A stretch of 32,137 nt of DNA from Opitutia bacterium (GTDB taxonomy: Bacteria; Verrucomicrobiota; Verrucomicrobiia; Opitutales; Seribacteraceae): positions 1-32,137 of the forward strand of contig JABGWU010000368.1 in NCBI GenBank assembly GCA_018645475.1. Direction: 5' to 3'. The notes below the pieces were generated by a model, which saw only the letters and a list, made by a program, of their open reading frames with translations, had not been told where the DNA came from and made no database searches. Shown piece by piece: positions 30,846-32,137 of this stretch. Numbering within the stretch: the first letter of the stretch is position 1; each line of letters begins with the position of its first letter. The position numbers and the translations under genes were made by a program.

Positions 30846-32137
30846 TTAGGACCTTGCATAGTCTTGCAAAGATTTCACCGAGAACTTCCTGTCTTTGAGG
30901 GAACGAATTCCATCCAATGCTGCAAAAGCAGAACCCAGTGTGGTAATGACCGGAACCCCGTGAAGAACGGCTTCGCTCCTAATGCCATTTTCATCTCTTC
31001 GAGGAATGAGTCCGAGAGGTGTATTAATAACAAGTTGAATTTTTCCATTCTTAATCAAGTCGGACACATTCGGACGACCCTCACTGATTCGAAGTACACT
31101 TTCGGATTCAATTCCATTCTTTTTCAAAAATTCAGATGTTCCTTCCGTGGAATAAAAAGAAAAACCCAATTCAGATAATCCTCTTGCCACAAGAAGAGCT
31201 TTTTCTTTATCGGAGTCTTTTACGCTTAAGAATACATTTCCCTCCATAGGTAAGGATGGCTTGGCGGCCATCTGAGTTTTGGCAAAAGCCATGCCAAAAT
31301 CTTCATCCTGTCCCATTACCTCACCGGTGCTTCGCATTTCTGGGGTCAGTACTATGGGGGAACCAGGAAAGCGACTAAAAGGGAAAACAGATTCCTTTAT
31401 TGCCCAATGTTTTGGTTTAATTTCTTCAGTAAAACCAAGGTCTTTGAGCTTTGCTCCCGCCATTACACGAGCACCAAGTTTGGCCAAGGGCACTCCAATA
31501 GCTTTACTTACAAATGGTATAGTTCTGGATGCGCGAGGGTTAACTTCTATGAGAAACAATTCCCCATCCTTTATTGCAAATTGAATATTCATCAACCCAA
31601 TGACCTTTAGTGCCTTGGCTAAATCATGGGATGCTTGACGCACCTCATCAATCATCTCATCAGCCAGATCATGAGGAGGTAAAACCATCGCAGCATCTCC
31701 ACTATGCACTCCTGCAAATTCGATATGTTGGAGCATCCCACCGACAACGGTTGTTTCACCATCAGAAATACAATCAACATCTAACTCGATTGCCTCTTCA
31801 AGGAATTTATCAAGTAAAACAGGCTTTCCTGGAGCCACAGCAAAAGCTTCTTTAACAACATTTTCTAGTTCCTTTTCGTCGTAAACAATGAACATTCCCC
31901 GGCCGCCCAAAACAAAAGAAGGACGAAGGAGAACAGGATATCCAATTCGCTCGGCAGCGTCCTTGGCATCTTCGGGTTCTATCGCAGTTTCATTCTGCGG
32001 TTGCTTTAAATCGAGTTGGTTTAAAATTTGTTTAAATTTTTCACGATCCTCGGCCAAGTCAATACTATCAGGAGAAGTACCTATAACTTTTACTCCAGCC
32101 GCTTCTAGACCACTGGCTAAATTCAGTGGAGTTTGCC
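30846..32137 (-). CDS. carB: Carbamoyl-phosphate synthase large subunit, C-terminal part (runs off window)
   Basis: About 429 C-terminal residues of CarB; the 5' part lies beyond 32137, where the frame is still open as QTPLNLASGLEAAGVKVIGT followed by SPDSIDLAEDREKF. This is the second ATP-grasp half: IGYPVLLRPSFVLGGRGM, ELDVDCISDGETTVVGGML, GVHSGDAAMVLPPHDL and the metal-binding EVNPRASRTIPFVSKA. The C-terminal MGS allosteric domain follows from about 310 onward, containing INTPLGLIPRRDENGIRSEA and HGVPVITTLGSAFAAL. CarB makes carbamoyl phosphate from bicarbonate, glutamine-derived ammonia and ATP for arginine and pyrimidine synthesis. No internal start should be used: the TTG at 32057 lies mid-gene. 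Confidence 0.95.
   Translation of the reverse strand, partial: QTPLNLASGLEAAGVKVIGTSPDSIDLAEDREKFKQILNQLDLKQPQNETAIEPEDAKDAAERIGYPVLLRPSFVLGGRGMFIVYDEKELENVVKEAFAVAPGKPVLLDKFLEEAIELDVDCISDGETTVVGGMLQHIEFAGVHSGDAAMVLPPHDLADEMIDEVRQASHDLAKALKVIGLMNIQFAIKDGELFLIEVNPRASRTIPFVSKAIGVPLAKLGARVMAGAKLKDLGFTEEIKPKHWAIKESVFPFSRFPGSPIVLTPEMRSTGEVMGQDEDFGMAFAKTQMAAKPSLPMEGNVFLSVKDSDKEKALLVARGLSELGFSFYSTEGTSEFLKKNGIESESVLRISEGRPNVSDLIKNGKIQLVINTPLGLIPRRDENGIRSEAVLHGVPVITTLGSAFAALDGIRSLKDRKFSVKSLQDYARS

Noticed and set aside
1-32137. tRNA, rRNA, CRISPR array, prophage or toxin-antitoxin system
   Set aside because: Reading the gaps on both strands gave no cloverleaf, rRNA-like stretch, repeat array or phage gene. 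The YwqK-like repeats belong to a membrane protein and have no toxin partner.

Overview
The window reads as a gene-dense chromosomal segment from a low-GC, Gram-negative bacterium of the PVC group, most likely a free-living (perhaps marine) Verrucomicrobiota. The evidence is indirect: a Planctomycetes/Verrucomicrobia-type cytochrome c domain (one CxxCH) fused to leucine-rich repeats, a DUF6807 (PmoA-type) protein, a secreted HEAT-type protein followed by a PQQ-like beta-propeller, an NHL-repeat protein, a sulfatase relic, a GYF-domain membrane protein and Pal/OmpA lipoproteins. Lines I counted by eye are mostly 37-43% G+C. Genes are tightly packed, often with ATGA overlaps or overlapping convergent ends, and Shine-Dalgarno motifs are frequently weak or missing. 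I saw no tRNA, rRNA, CRISPR array or intact insertion sequence.

Layout. 1-8990: two small envelope proteins, a LysM/amidase peptidoglycan hydrolase, a coupled enoyl-reductase-like MDR protein plus secreted acetyl-esterase-like hydrolase, a secreted HEAT/PQQ pair, the cytochrome-LRR fusion, a DUF6807 protein and an EamA permease that starts with TTG. 9020-13860: a two-domain CbiX-like chelatase with a degenerate first half, a tandem pair of Pal-like lipoproteins, and a PhnD-PhnC-PhnE phosphonate/phosphate-type ABC transporter preceded by a strong hairpin. 13840-17640: M20 dipeptidase, M48 lipoprotein protease and PurH. 17740-20290: an overlapping ApaG / beta-CASP nuclease / RNase PH operon. 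20290-23990: a large GYF-domain/YwqK-repeat membrane protein, a methyltransferase-like protein and a farnesyl-diphosphate-type synthase. 24020-29040: DUF4013-like membrane protein, FmdB zinc ribbon, DJ-1/PfpI protein, Zn-type alcohol dehydrogenase, NHL-repeat protein and an anchored TPR-FKBP isomerase. 29040-29990: a gene-poor stretch holding a decayed sulfatase. 29990-32137: PurU and the C-terminal part of CarB, which runs off the window.

The two most notable things are not single genes. First, about 25.74-27.84 kb is a block of markedly higher G+C (often 55-65%) whose edges lie inside two otherwise ordinary low-GC genes, as expected for imported or recombined DNA. Second, the apparently empty 29.2-29.87 kb stretch contains a frameshifted and internally deleted sulfatase, recognisable only by joining fragments from different reading frames. 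I found no convincing new defence or mobile system.
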